Shown: positions 53,224 through 62,476, counted from the stretch's first letter. The stretch: DNA of 64,000 nucleotides from Calothrix sp. NIES-4105 (GCF_002368415.1 NZ_AP018290.1:871470-935469); one strand, 5' to 3'. Made by a program: numbers and translations. The notes: generated from the letters alone by a model not told the origin.

Positions 53224-53864
53224 TACGGATTCATGTTTTTGTAGAAGGACAAACCGAAGAAACGTTTGTCAGAGAACTACTTTACGAACCTTTTCTACAA
53301 AAAAATATATTTATTCAACCAATTCTTGTTAGAACAAGTTCAACTAGTAAAGGTGGTGTAGTTAGCTATGCCAAAATCAAACCACAATTAAATCGTAAGT
53401 GCCTTGAAGATACTTCTGCTTTCGTCACAACAATGTTTGATTTATACGCTTTACCAAAAGATTTCCCAGGCGCCGATTCTTTACCAAAAACTACTGACCC
53501 ATTCCAAAAAGCTGAACATCTTGAAATTGAGATGGCAAAAGATATTGCAAAACAAAATTTTATACCTAATTTGCTAGTTTATGAGTTTGAAGGACTTTTA
53601 TATAGCCAACCACAAGCTTTTTCTAGATGGTTCGATGTCAGCGTAGTTAATACTTTGTCCGCAGAACGTGAAGCATTTCCTTCACCTGAACATATTAACG
53701 ATAATCCAATAACGGCGCCATCAAAACGTATTCTCAAGTGTTGCGACGGATACGAAAAACCATTACACGGTTCTCTAATTGCCATTGATATAGGGTTAGA
53801 AACGATACGTCAACAATGCCAACATTTTAATCAATGGTTATTACGGCTTGAAAATTTAAAATAA
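53220..53864 (+). CDS. DUF4276 protein (Toprim-like), partner of the ATPase
   Basis: 214 residues from ATG 53220. N-terminal IRIHVFVEGQTEETFVRELL carries the Toprim-type Glu; TMFDLYALPKDFPGA has an Asp in the second acidic position; VYEFEGLLYSQP is typical of the family. It probably supplies a nuclease-like or effector function to the upstream ATPase. Translation is coupled by the 4-base overlap. A hairpin terminator follows at 53941. Confidence 0.85.
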   Translation: MIRIHVFVEGQTEETFVRELLYEPFLQKNIFIQPILVRTSSTSKGGVVSYAKIKPQLNRKCLEDTSAFVTTMFDLYALPKDFPGADSLPKTTDPFQKAEHLEIEMAKDIAKQNFIPNLLVYEFEGLLYSQPQAFSRWFDVSVVNTLSAEREAFPSPEHINDNPITAPSKRILKCCDGYEKPLHGSLIAIDIGLETIRQQCQHFNQWLLRLENLK

Positions 53865-53940
53865 TAAAGACGCTTGTTGATGTGTATCCATTATGTAGCT
53901 GGGTCAAAATCTATAGCAACTCTCCAAAATTAATAACATG

Positions 53941-53984
53941 GAACACACTTAATTCGTGTCAAAAGTTTTGGTGTGTTCTTTTTT
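53941..53984 (+). terminator. Terminator-like hairpin after the DUF4276 gene
   Basis: GAACACAC (53941-53948) pairs with GTGTGTTC (53971-53978), followed directly by six T. Loop of 22 bases. It probably ends the ATPase-DUF4276 transcript. Confidence 0.55.
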
Positions 53985-54494
53985 CTGACCTCTTCCTTTG
54001 TGTCCTTTGTGTCCCTTCACTGCTACGATAAGCAAGCTTTGTGGTTCATTCTTCTCTCCGTGTACTCTGTGTCTCTGTGGTAAAAAACTATATCACAGCA
54101 CAGGCAGGACTCCTATGCTACAACTTACCAAAATTAATAATATGGAACACTATTGGTTTGTGTCATTAATTTTGGTGGTATATCTCTTTACCACAGAGAC
54201 GCAGAGTCCACAGAGAAGAGAAAAAGAGAAATTAAAATTGGCGCCTACTCTCCAAAACTTATGACACGAACCATTAGTGTAATTGACATAATAATGGTGG
54301 GTTACGAATTGTTCTAACCCACATTGTAAATTATGCTTGCGGCTGGTGGAATAGTAGAGTAATTTTAAAATACTATACTAAGAACGCCTTAGAACTTTAC
54401 TTTTAACAAACACCAAATCTTTTAGATGCTTCTACCTGGGCATGACATAAGTTCATATTTTACCCGTTTGCAGTATAGACATAAAATACAGGCT
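53985..54494. other. Intergenic repeats, no gene
   Basis: Contains low-complexity text (TTGTGTCCTTTGTGTCCC; ACCACAGAGACGCAGAG) that is common between cyanobacterial genes, and a perfect 12-bp inverted repeat ACCAAAATTAAT / ATTAATTTTGGT at 54127-54138 and 54165-54176. No coding frame that I trust. Confidence 0.45.
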
Positions 54495-57188
54495 TTACGC
54501 ACCAACGCCAACCGAACTTTTTTTCCCTTGCTTTGCCATCAATTTAGCAAACAATCCCTCTTGGTTAGCTAATTCCTCAAATGTCCCCTGCTGCACAACT
54601 CTACCTGCTTCAATCACATAAATACGGTCAGCATTGCGAATCGTACTCAAACGGTGAGCAATTGCAATCCTTGTTACCTTTAACCGTTCCATACTCTCAC
54701 TCACCATCGCCTGCGTCTTATTATCCAACGCGCTCGTCGCCTCATCAAATAAAATAATTCTTGGCTTCAATACCAACGCGCGTGCAATTAACAACCGCTG
54801 TCTTTGTCCCCCCGACAAATTCATCCCCCCTTCCGAAATCACCGTATGCATTCCCATCGGCATATTTTCCACATCAGCAGCAAACCCCGCCATTCTTGCA
54901 GCATCCCAAGCTTCCTCCATACTAATTAAGGCGCCACCGCTAATATTTTCAAAAACCGTTTCACTATTAATCCGCCCATTCTGTAACACGACCCCTAACT
55001 GGCGCCTAACAGCAGACACATCTAAACTAGCTAAATCCTGCCCATCATAGTACATCGCACCTTGTTCAGGAACATCAAACCCCAACAACATCCTAAAAAT
55101 TGTAGACTTCCCACTACCACTTGGTCCCACCAAAGCAATAAACTCTCCTGGTTTTGCCTCAATCGTCACATCATCCAAATTTAGCGGTCCATCTTCACGA
55201 TAACGAAAAGTCACATGGTCTAACTTAACGTACCCAGAAAGCCGTCCAGGGTCAGCCTTATTTATATCAATCTCCGGCGCCGTTTCCAAAATTGGTTTCG
55301 CATGTTCCCACAGCGCGCGTATATCTAACAAATCAACCAAATTATTACTTAAACTAGTCACCCCACCAATAAAACTAGCAAACGCCGCATTAAAAGCCAA
55401 AAACGTCCCAGTCGATAAACCACTTCCCGTTTCTGAGGTAGTTAATAAACTTGAAGCAATCATAAAAGTGATAATAGACGTGAGACTCGATTGCAGTAAA
55501 TTAAACGTCGCTATCCAATCTTCAATTTGCTGAGTTCCTTGCATCAACTTGAGTTGCTTTTGGTAATACTTTGCCCAATGAGCAAACGCGCGCTTTTCAG
55601 ATGCGGTAGTGCGAAGCTTTGATATACCCCCAATCATCTCGATGGTCATTCCCGAAATCTCACCATCAAGTTCTTCCAATAAAAACGCTTTCTGACTCTT
55701 AAAATATCCAGCAACATTAGTCACCAAAGTAGTCATAACAATAACTGCCACAGCAACAATTGCTAACTGCGCGCTGTAAACAAACAACAACACTAAGTTA
55801 AACAACGCAAAAAAGCTACTAAATAAAATATCAAGCTTTTCACCACCCAACTTATTCCGAATTTGATTGATAGCAGAAACGCGCGATAACACTTCCCCCG
55901 ATGAATGATCGCGGAAAAAAGTCAAAGGCAACTTTAGTAACCTATCCCAAACACCAGCTTGCAAATTAAACACCGAGTAACACTCTAACCGTGCCAAAGC
56001 CAAACCTTGTGTCAATCGAAATAAAGTAGTACCAAAAGTCGCAGCCAGCAAACCAAGCGTTAATTGCAGCAACAAACCACGGTCAGCGTCAGGAATCGCA
56101 GTATCAATCAGCACCCCTGTAGCTTGCGGCACAATCATCCCAATTGCAACCCCAGGTATCCCGATGAAAAATAGTGACCGTATAGCCTCCCATCCACCTC
56201 GCATCGAATACTTAAATAAAGTCAGTAAATCCAACTTAGTATCTGGGAACGGGGGATAAAACATATATGCAGTCGGCGCCAACAATTTAGCCGTCTTGTC
56301 ATTTACCTTAATTCTTCGTTGAGTAGCAGGATTATAAATCTCATAATATTTATTATCAACAGGTAACAACGCTACAGGCGCCTGGTCTCCCTGCAAATAA
56401 GCAAGTAATGGCCCACAATCACTCCTGAACCAACGCTCACTTAATATCACCCGACGAATCCGCATCCGCGAAGCACGGGCAATAGCATCCAACGGGTCTT
56501 TAACGCGCTTCATATCCTCCGACTTAGCAGGTGGACAAACAGGTATATCCATCGCTCGTCCAACGGCGCCAGCAGCAGCAAGTAACGGGTCACTACTTGC
56601 TGCAATTGCGCTATGCTGCACTCCCAACAACGAAACAAACTCAGCAACTGCCTGTGTCGTCATCTCCTGATTCAAACGTTCGCGCGCTTGAAACTGCACC
56701 AAATTTTCTTGTTGTGTAGACTGTTCAAGCTCCTGCAAACTCGAAATAAAGGTGTCATGAAAATTCTTGAGAACAACACGCTGAGTCACCCACGGCATTT
56801 GACTCGAAATTTCTGGCGCCGATAAAGGAATAGTAGTCAACTCAAATACTGAACTCAAACGCTCAAACCAACTTGCTATTAAATGAACATTTGCTTGGGT
56901 GGCGCCTTCATCTAAGTCCTGCAAATTTAATCTTAGTAAGCGAGTTTCCTTTGTTGCGACAGCCAAAATACATATGGAACCTGACCCAATTCCAAATAAC
57001 CCTTCCCCAGTTTCTACTGCAAACAAAAATCGGCGCCCGCTTTGTAATACTGCATCTTCTATTTTTCCTGCGTATACGGTCATTGAACCGGATTCAATTA
57101 CCCATACGCTTTCCGGGTCATCTAATAGTAAGACTTCATTTTCGGCGATAACTTTAAAAGAATTTAGGGTGTTAGATTTAATGGTCAT
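54495..57188 (-). CDS. NHLP bacteriocin export ABC transporter, permease/ATPase subunit (ABC2 type)
   Basis: 897 residues. The N-terminal region has a cNMP-like barrel (LDDPESVWVIESGSMTVYAG) and a helical part of about 300 residues without peptidase motif. Transmembrane domain about 340-620 (SLFFIGIPGVAIGMIVPQAT, LGLLAATFGTTLFRLTQGLA). ATPase domain about 655-890: Walker A VGPSGSGKSTIFRMLLG, signature NLSGGQRQRLLIARAL, Walker B RIILFDEATSALD. It exports ribosomally made peptides together with the peptidase subunit at 58168 and the HlyD-like protein at 24314. The 28-bp nonamer repeat lies 21 bases before its start. Confidence 0.92.
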   Translation of the reverse strand: MTIKSNTLNSFKVIAENEVLLLDDPESVWVIESGSMTVYAGKIEDAVLQSGRRFLFAVETGEGLFGIGSGSICILAVATKETRLLRLNLQDLDEGATQANVHLIASWFERLSSVFELTTIPLSAPEISSQMPWVTQRVVLKNFHDTFISSLQELEQSTQQENLVQFQARERLNQEMTTQAVAEFVSLLGVQHSAIAASSDPLLAAAGAVGRAMDIPVCPPAKSEDMKRVKDPLDAIARASRMRIRRVILSERWFRSDCGPLLAYLQGDQAPVALLPVDNKYYEIYNPATQRRIKVNDKTAKLLAPTAYMFYPPFPDTKLDLLTLFKYSMRGGWEAIRSLFFIGIPGVAIGMIVPQATGVLIDTAIPDADRGLLLQLTLGLLAATFGTTLFRLTQGLALARLECYSVFNLQAGVWDRLLKLPLTFFRDHSSGEVLSRVSAINQIRNKLGGEKLDILFSSFFALFNLVLLFVYSAQLAIVAVAVIVMTTLVTNVAGYFKSQKAFLLEELDGEISGMTIEMIGGISKLRTTASEKRAFAHWAKYYQKQLKLMQGTQQIEDWIATFNLLQSSLTSIITFMIASSLLTTSETGSGLSTGTFLAFNAAFASFIGGVTSLSNNLVDLLDIRALWEHAKPILETAPEIDINKADPGRLSGYVKLDHVTFRYREDGPLNLDDVTIEAKPGEFIALVGPSGSGKSTIFRMLLGFDVPEQGAMYYDGQDLASLDVSAVRRQLGVVLQNGRINSETVFENISGGALISMEEAWDAARMAGFAADVENMPMGMHTVISEGGMNLSGGQRQRLLIARALVLKPRIILFDEATSALDNKTQAMVSESMERLKVTRIAIAHRLSTIRNADRIYVIEAGRVVQQGTFEELANQEGLFAKLMAKQGKKSSVGVGA

Positions 57189-57208
57189 GTTTAGGTTAAG
57201 GTAAAATT

Positions 57209-57236
57209 GGCAACGGATATAACGGATGTAACGGAT
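57209..57236. repeat. 28-bp nonamer repeat, copy next to ABC2 gene
   Basis: Base-for-base the same as 24094-24121 (GGCAACGGATATAACGGATG and eight more bases). It lies just upstream of the minus-strand exporter gene. Confidence 0.85.
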
Positions 57237-57377
57237 AGGCTATCTGTTTAATATATTGGCTGTAAGTTATTAGTTTTTATACATAGTGTCATTCTTCCCA
57301 AAAAGCCTAGTAAACTAACACCAATGATTGAATAGCTTGTTATATAATCAAAACAAAGTTAACTCTTGGGTGGAAAC

Positions 57378-57740
57378 ATGACCACAGTAGCAATACAACC
57401 AATACAGGATGAGAGCGGTAAGAGATATTACCGTGCGGTTGCAGGTAATAAGCAATCTGTAGGTAAAACTGCTGGTCAAGCTTTGGATGCTTTAACTACT
57501 CAATTAGGAGAAACTGAATTTAATGGAGTGTTGTTGCTTCAAAGTTTTCGTCCAGACCAGTTTTTTAACATTGAGCAACAAAAACGCTTGTCTCAATTGA
57601 TGGAATTATGGAGAGAAGCACGTGATAAGGGAGAGTCGCTACCTGAAGAATTGCAAGCAGAATTAGATAGTTTAGTGGAAGCTGAATTAAATGCAGCAAC
57701 TAACAGAACAGTATTTTTGATGCAACAACAAAGCGAATGA
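57378..57740 (+). CDS. Small protein upstream of an HNH gene, unknown
   Basis: 120 residues from ATG 57378 (the TTG extension is rejected). N-terminal beta-rich part VAIQPIQDESGKRYYRAVAG, KTAGQALDALTTQLGETEFN, then a helical end LSQLMELWREARDKGESLPE. It resembles small cyanobacterial antitoxin-like proteins that sit before PIN or HNH genes. The stop overlaps the next ATG (ATGA). Confidence 0.65.
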   Translation: MTTVAIQPIQDESGKRYYRAVAGNKQSVGKTAGQALDALTTQLGETEFNGVLLLQSFRPDQFFNIEQQKRLSQLMELWREARDKGESLPEELQAELDSLVEAELNAATNRTVFLMQQQSE

Positions 57741-58139
57741 ATCCAAATTATACATCGGTTGCTGACAGGGCAAATCACTGCTGCGAATATTGTCGCGACG
57801 AGCGAAATTGTATTTAACTTTCCATTTGAGGTTGAACATATTAGACCTATTAGCAAGCAAGGTGCAGAATCTTTAAATAACTTAGCGCTGTCTTGTCGTT
57901 CATGTAATCTCCGTAAAAGTAATCGTATAAATGGAGTTGACCCTGATACTGGCGCCGAAGCTCGCTTGTTTCATCCAAGGCAAGACCAATGGGATAATCA
58001 TTTTCAAGTAGATGTAACGTCTGGCAGAATTATTGGCGCCACTGCCGTTGGTAGAGCGACTATTGATTGTTTAAGTATAAATACCCAGCAGCAAATAATG
58101 GCACGGCAGCTATGGATTCGCTTAGGTTTATTTCCTTAG
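57737..58139 (+). pseudogene. HNH endonuclease, one frameshift
   Basis: ATG 57737 opens MNPNYTSVADRANHCCEYCR with the first CxxC zinc pair, then hits a stop after DERNCI. One extra base at about 57797 puts the rest out of frame: SEIVFNFPFEVEHIRPISKQ, NLALSCRSCNLRKSNRINGV (HNH core and second CxxC), then PRQDQWDNHFQVDVTSGRII. All catalytic residues survive. It could be a dead gene, a programmed shift or an assembly error. Confidence 0.8.
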
Positions 58140-58167
58140 AGGGCTGTTTTATAAGTTAGACCATTTA

Positions 58168-60387
58168 TCATTCATCTTCGGCTTCTTCCTCACCACGAAC
58201 AAGTTCCGCGTAAAAACCACCCTGAAGCATTAATTCTTCGTGTGTTCCTCGCTGCACTACTATTCCTTTATCCAGCACAATAATTTCATCGCAATCGCGA
58301 ATACTGCTAAGACGGTGTGCGACAATTAGGCAACTGCATCCTCTAGAGCGCAAGTTATCGTAAATAATTTGCTCGGTTTCTCCATCTAATGCACTGGTTG
58401 CTTCATCTAATATCAAAATACTAGGGTTATTTATCAATGACCGGGCAATTTCTAACCGTTGTCGTTGTCCTCCACTTAAATTGGCGCCACCTTCTAATAG
58501 TGAGCCGCTATATCCACCTGGTAGTGCTAAAATTACATCTTGAATACGGGCATCAACACAAGCACGACGAATTTGTGAATCTGGAATACTTGAATCCCAC
58601 AATGTTAAGTTATCTCGCACTGTTCCAGCAAACAAGAATATTTCCTGTTCTACTGTAGAGATAGAATTTACTAACACAGCACGGGGAATATCCTGGCGCC
58701 TTCTACCATCAAATAATATATCTCCTGACCAAGGTTCATATAACCCTGCAACCAATTTGGCAATTGTAGATTTACCGGAACCACTACCACCTACAAATGC
58801 TATTCGCTGTCCTGGTTTAATTACACAGCTAAAGTTTTCTACTAAAGGTTGGCTAACTTTCGCATAACCAAATGTGATGTTTCGCAGTTCGATATGTCCC
58901 TGGAAACGAACAAGGTCACTCTTAACTCCTAACTCCTCACTCTTAACTCCTAACTGTGAATCGGTACTGTTTGCTAATACGTCGTCTAACCGCATTAAAT
59001 TACCACTTAATGTTTGTAACATGGCGCCGAATCCCATTAACTGGTTGACGGGTTCTTGAAAACTTGTCATTAAGCTTTGAAATGCGATTAGCATTCCAAT
59101 GGTCATTTTCCCGTCCATTACTTGCCAACCACCGACTGCGAAAATCAGCATCGTCGTTAAACCCGTTAGCAGTATGGGCAGTACGAACAACATTTCATTT
59201 ATAACTGCAATCTCTGTGAAAGCGTTCCAACTTTTAGATATGTAACCAGCCCACCGAGCAAACATATCTGATTCTAATGCCGATGCTTTTAATGTCTCAA
59301 TGCTCTGAATACCTGCAATTGCTACACCTTCAGCTTTACCCCAATCTTTATCTGACTGCATGAAGTTATCTTCACGCCAACGTTCAACCCATTGGAGTAT
59401 CAACATATTTAAAACAGCAAATAATACACCTATAGTTGTAAGCATCCAATTATAGGCAAACATTACTAACCCATAAAAGGCTGCCATTATTAAATTAATA
59501 AACGTATTCGCCATTGAACCAGATAAAACCTGCGCGACTTTATCATTAAGTTTCAAGCGACTACTAATTTCACCAGGAAAACGCTGTGTATAAAAGCTGA
59601 CGGGTAACTGAAGCATATGCCACAAAAAACGACTTGACATACTCGCAGCTAATTTAACCTGTAACTGCCTTAAATAACGTCGCTGTAGAAAAAATAAGAA
59701 TCCCTGAACTGCTGCTGTTCCTGACATCCCTAATAAAAGGGGACGTAACCAATCTGACCTTCTCTCTACTAATATTTGGTCTACAAACACCTGGTTAAAT
59801 ACAGGTAACGCCATTCCAGGCAAAACAAGCAAAAAGCCTATCATTACACTCAATACTACGGCGCCAACTGACCCATTCAACCGTTCCAGCAGCGACATCA
59901 AAACACTGGGTTTACGTCCACCCTTCTTAAACCCCGCTTCGGGTTCCATCACCAAAACAATACCGATATATGACTGCTCAAACTCCTGCAATGAAACAGC
60001 ACGTGGTCCCGTCGCAGGGTCATTCAAGTAAACCTTGTCTTTATCAAACCCCTCAACTACCAACAAATGGTTAAAATTCCAAAAGACAATCACAGGTAAG
60101 CGCATTTGAGAAAGCTGTGCAGTCTGTTTTTTAAACGCTTTCGCACGCAGTCCATAGTTTCTCGCAGCTTTGACAATACTCGCAGGTTGACTACCATCGC
60201 GCGATACCCCACACTCAGTACGCAACTCCGCCAAAGGTACGAAGCGACCATAGTAACTTAAAATAATACCCAACGCTGCGGCGCCACACTCTACTTCTTC
60301 CATTTGCAGCACCGTTGGCGTCCTGATACGCTGCTTTTTAATTTGTTTTTCGAGGTTTTTAGATTTTTCTTTACCGAACTTAAGCAC
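58168..60387 (-). CDS. NHLP bacteriocin export ABC transporter with C39 peptidase (ABC1 type)
   Basis: 739 residues. C39 peptidase about 20-150: QMEEVECGAAALGIILSYYG with the catalytic Cys, FWNFNHLLVVEGFDKDKVYL with His, NDPATGPR with Asp. Membrane domain about 175-460. ATPase about 500-735: FVGGSGSGKSTIAKLVAGLY, LSGGQRQRLEIARSL, ILILDEATSALDGE. It cuts leader peptides at a GG-type site and exports the core. A short repeat QLGVKSEELGVKSD between membrane and ATPase domains is an inserted intergenic repeat. No precursor gene with a nitrile-hydratase-like leader was seen in the window. Confidence 0.93.
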   Translation of the reverse strand: MLKFGKEKSKNLEKQIKKQRIRTPTVLQMEEVECGAAALGIILSYYGRFVPLAELRTECGVSRDGSQPASIVKAARNYGLRAKAFKKQTAQLSQMRLPVIVFWNFNHLLVVEGFDKDKVYLNDPATGPRAVSLQEFEQSYIGIVLVMEPEAGFKKGGRKPSVLMSLLERLNGSVGAVVLSVMIGFLLVLPGMALPVFNQVFVDQILVERRSDWLRPLLLGMSGTAAVQGFLFFLQRRYLRQLQVKLAASMSSRFLWHMLQLPVSFYTQRFPGEISSRLKLNDKVAQVLSGSMANTFINLIMAAFYGLVMFAYNWMLTTIGVLFAVLNMLILQWVERWREDNFMQSDKDWGKAEGVAIAGIQSIETLKASALESDMFARWAGYISKSWNAFTEIAVINEMLFVLPILLTGLTTMLIFAVGGWQVMDGKMTIGMLIAFQSLMTSFQEPVNQLMGFGAMLQTLSGNLMRLDDVLANSTDSQLGVKSEELGVKSDLVRFQGHIELRNITFGYAKVSQPLVENFSCVIKPGQRIAFVGGSGSGKSTIAKLVAGLYEPWSGDILFDGRRRQDIPRAVLVNSISTVEQEIFLFAGTVRDNLTLWDSSIPDSQIRRACVDARIQDVILALPGGYSGSLLEGGANLSGGQRQRLEIARSLINNPSILILDEATSALDGETEQIIYDNLRSRGCSCLIVAHRLSSIRDCDEIIVLDKGIVVQRGTHEELMLQGGFYAELVRGEEEAEDE
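58917..58958. repeat. Tandem ACTCCTAACTC-type repeat inside the ABC1 gene
   Basis: The plus strand reads CTCTTAACTCCTAACTCC, TCACTCTTAACTCCTAAC. This short repeat is a usual intergenic one in cyanobacteria, here translated in frame as two LGVKS units in the linker before the ATPase domain. Confidence 0.7.
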
Positions 60388-60444
60388 AGATTTGCTCCTG
60401 TGAGTAGCCTTTTAATAGGTTGGTAACTAATAAACAGATAGACC

Positions 60445-60472
60445 ATCCGTTACATCCGTTGTATCCGTTGCC
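60445..60472. repeat. 28-bp nonamer repeat, copy upstream of ABC1 gene
   Basis: ATCCGTTAC nonamers ending CCGTTGCC, one or two bases different from 24283-24310 and in that orientation. 58 bases before the start of the minus-strand peptidase-ABC gene. Confidence 0.8.
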
Positions 60473-60667
60473 AATATTTGTTTTTATAAGTATTTTTATT
60501 AATCCCAAAATTCTCGGTAAACTAACACTTGACTTTTCACAGTCGTTAAAAACCTCTCCCCCAACCCCGGAACCTACAAGGAGAGGTGAGCAAATGTACT
60601 GCCACCTTCCCTACAAGGGAACTCTGTTGGAAGGTTAGGTTTTACTCGCTTGTTAACGTAGTGAATA

Positions 60668-60707
60668 TAAAAAAATAAAAAATCCCAGTTTCTTAAAAAC
60701 TGAGATT
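60668..60707 (-). terminator. Hairpin with T tract, terminator of the minus-strand toxin operon
   Basis: On the minus strand AATCTCAGTTT-TTAAG-AAACTGGGATT is followed by TTTTATTTTTTTA. This is a good intrinsic-terminator form, 43 bases after the antitoxin stop. The rest of 60473-60749 has no gene; a C-rich cyanobacterial repeat lies at about 60550-60590. Confidence 0.75.
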
Positions 60708-60749
60708 CTGAATTTTCACGAATTACTTAATATGGCTGTATATATTACA

Positions 60750-60971
60750 CTAAGTATCAGATTGTCTTTTTTCCCGATTTTGTTGAACCTGCGCCAAAAT
60801 ATCATCCATCGTGATTCCTTCTAGTAATTTCTCACGTTCTGAAGTATAATCTCCTTTATTACTACCAAACTGCTGTAAAAAACGTACCATCCCAACAGGA
60901 CCAAGGGCTTGAGCCAAAGCTTCTAAACCTTTTTTTCTAATTTCTAATGGACTCATTCGATTAGTATTCAT
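60750..60971 (-). CDS. Antitoxin-like small protein of a PIN pair
   Basis: 73 residues from ATG 60971 (TAATG overlap with the PIN gene stop). Pattern: SPLEIRKKGLEALAQALGPV, GMVRFLQQFGSNKGDYTSER, EKLLEGITMDDILAQVQQN. The helical text with MDDILAQVQ is common in cyanobacterial antitoxins beside VapC-like genes. Here the toxin gene comes first in the operon. Confidence 0.7.
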   Translation of the reverse strand: MNTNRMSPLEIRKKGLEALAQALGPVGMVRFLQQFGSNKGDYTSEREKLLEGITMDDILAQVQQNREKRQSDT

Positions 60972-61387
60972 TAGGAAATCTCCATTAACCAAGTAACTGG
61001 ATTAGCGACTAAAATAGTAAACTCTTGAGAGTGATTCTCTGTTTTTCGCAACAAGCGATAATCGACTGTTAGCATTACGTTTGCCTTGCCAGCTTCTGCA
61101 CAAGCAATATGTAATGAATCGAAAAATTTAATTCCAAATTTTTGTAAAGAGATAGCACGGTTTTGAATAGTTTCATTTAATTCTACTTTAGATTTCGCAA
61201 TAGAAGTCAGAATTTCAATACCTTGCTTCCGTTCGGGGTCAGTAATTTGTGCTAATTCCACATCAATGACTTCACTAGATAATAATTCCCATTCTCCTGT
61301 CTCGCATCTTTCTAAAATCAATGAGATTGCTTCTGTCTCAAGCCTGACACGGACTAAATGCTGGAACTCACGCCTTGTATACCACAA
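60971..61387 (-). CDS. PIN-domain protein (VapC-like) with altered N-terminus
   Basis: 138 residues. Recognisable: VRVRLETEAISLILERCETG, LSSEVIDVELAQITDPERKQ, FGIKFFDSLHIACAEAGKAN (catalytic Asp), VMLTVDYRLLRKTENHSQEF (Asp). The N-terminal YLDTS-like strand that carries the first Asp is not present (MWYTRREFQHL instead), so either the gene is damaged at its 5' end or activity is lost. The start codon has no clear RBS. Confidence 0.65.
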   Translation of the reverse strand: MWYTRREFQHLVRVRLETEAISLILERCETGEWELLSSEVIDVELAQITDPERKQGIEILTSIAKSKVELNETIQNRAISLQKFGIKFFDSLHIACAEAGKANVMLTVDYRLLRKTENHSQEFTILVANPVTWLMEIS

Positions 61388-61528
61388 GTATGGTGCGAAA
61401 ATTCAGGGTTATTACCTTATTTAGCTTAAGCCACCTTTAAATATTCAAAAAATTTTACACTTAAATGTGATTATTGGGCTGGATATGGGAACAATAGGAC
61501 AAACAATAGCGCACAAGGAGTTTAGACG

Positions 61529-62476
61529 TTGACCCTACATGATTTGGTAACATTACCTGACTTGCCTAGCACTTTTACAAAAGTGGTGACTCAGATAGAA
61601 ACCTTTGTATTATTAGAGTTTGACAGCCAAATTGCCCAAAATCAGCTTTACTATCACAACCGCGCGCATATAAATAGTGTACGGCGCCGAGCCAACGACA
61701 TCAGTAACACAGTACTTCAGTACTGTAATATCGATGATATTACACGAATGCGTCTATTGTTAGACCTTTGTGCTATTGCTCATGATATGATTCAGGTTTT
61801 TGTGCCCCAAACTGATATTCATACTACCAGGCGCCGGGAATCTGGAGTCAGTGAAAGTTTAACGTTTGAGAAGTTATCTAATTATATTAAAAACTTAAAT
61901 CAACAGCTAAAAGAGCATGGTTTGGAAGATGCTGTGTTTAGTGACGCGGATATATCTATTATTAAAAATGCTATTGATGCTACTGTTTGCCATTACGACC
62001 CATCTGACCAAAGTATTTATCAGCCTGCTATATATGAAAATAAAGATTTATCGCTTGTGGCTTTAATTATTGCGCTTGCTGATATTAACTCGTTAGGTAT
62101 GGAGGGAATAGATATTTATAATCAGGAGGGTAGTCTGCTTTTTCTGGAAGAGAATCCGGATGTTATAAGTTTAATTAAGAATCAAAGTATTAAGAATTTA
62201 GCTGTGGATAATCGGTCGCTTGCTGAGAATATTCGGCAACGTCTTGTCAAGCGCGCGCGTTTCCAGGTGAATTTTGCGAAGTCACGGTTGATGCGTTTTC
62301 GTAATGAAATTGCGAGATTCCCTTCAGAAGCTATTCCTGTTTTAGTTAATGAGACTTTTCGGTATTTAAATGCTGAGACTGTTCAAGAGGTTGAGTCTAG
62401 TACCCCTACGGATGAGGATACTTCTTTGGAGGATTTGATGGCGTTTTTCCAGTTGGATAAATATGCGGCTGTGTAG
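61529..62476 (+). CDS. HD-domain protein (Nostoc-type HD metalloprotein family)
   Basis: 315 residues. Start is TTG: CACAAGGAGTTTAGACG gives a fine RBS 9 bases upstream and no ATG fits. HD-type metal site: YYHNRAHINSVRRRANDISN (H...H), then LLLDLCAIAHDMIQVFV (the HD pair, about residue 90), and later VALIIALADINSLGMEG (Asp). The family resembles one I associate with Nostoc punctiforme (Npun_R2479-like). It likely hydrolyses phosphate esters, possibly nucleotides. 65 bases before the CheW gene. Confidence 0.8.
   Translation: MTLHDLVTLPDLPSTFTKVVTQIETFVLLEFDSQIAQNQLYYHNRAHINSVRRRANDISNTVLQYCNIDDITRMRLLLDLCAIAHDMIQVFVPQTDIHTTRRRESGVSESLTFEKLSNYIKNLNQQLKEHGLEDAVFSDADISIIKNAIDATVCHYDPSDQSIYQPAIYENKDLSLVALIIALADINSLGMEGIDIYNQEGSLLFLEENPDVISLIKNQSIKNLAVDNRSLAENIRQRLVKRARFQVNFAKSRLMRFRNEIARFPSEAIPVLVNETFRYLNAETVQEVESSTPTDEDTSLEDLMAFFQLDKYAAV

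Noticed and set aside
56531-57204. Plus-strand frames over the ABC2 gene
   Set aside because: Antisense shadows of a well-supported minus-strand gene.
58917-58958. CRISPR-like repeat
   Set aside because: Units are short, contiguous and in a coding gene; no spacers. No CRISPR array was found anywhere in the window.
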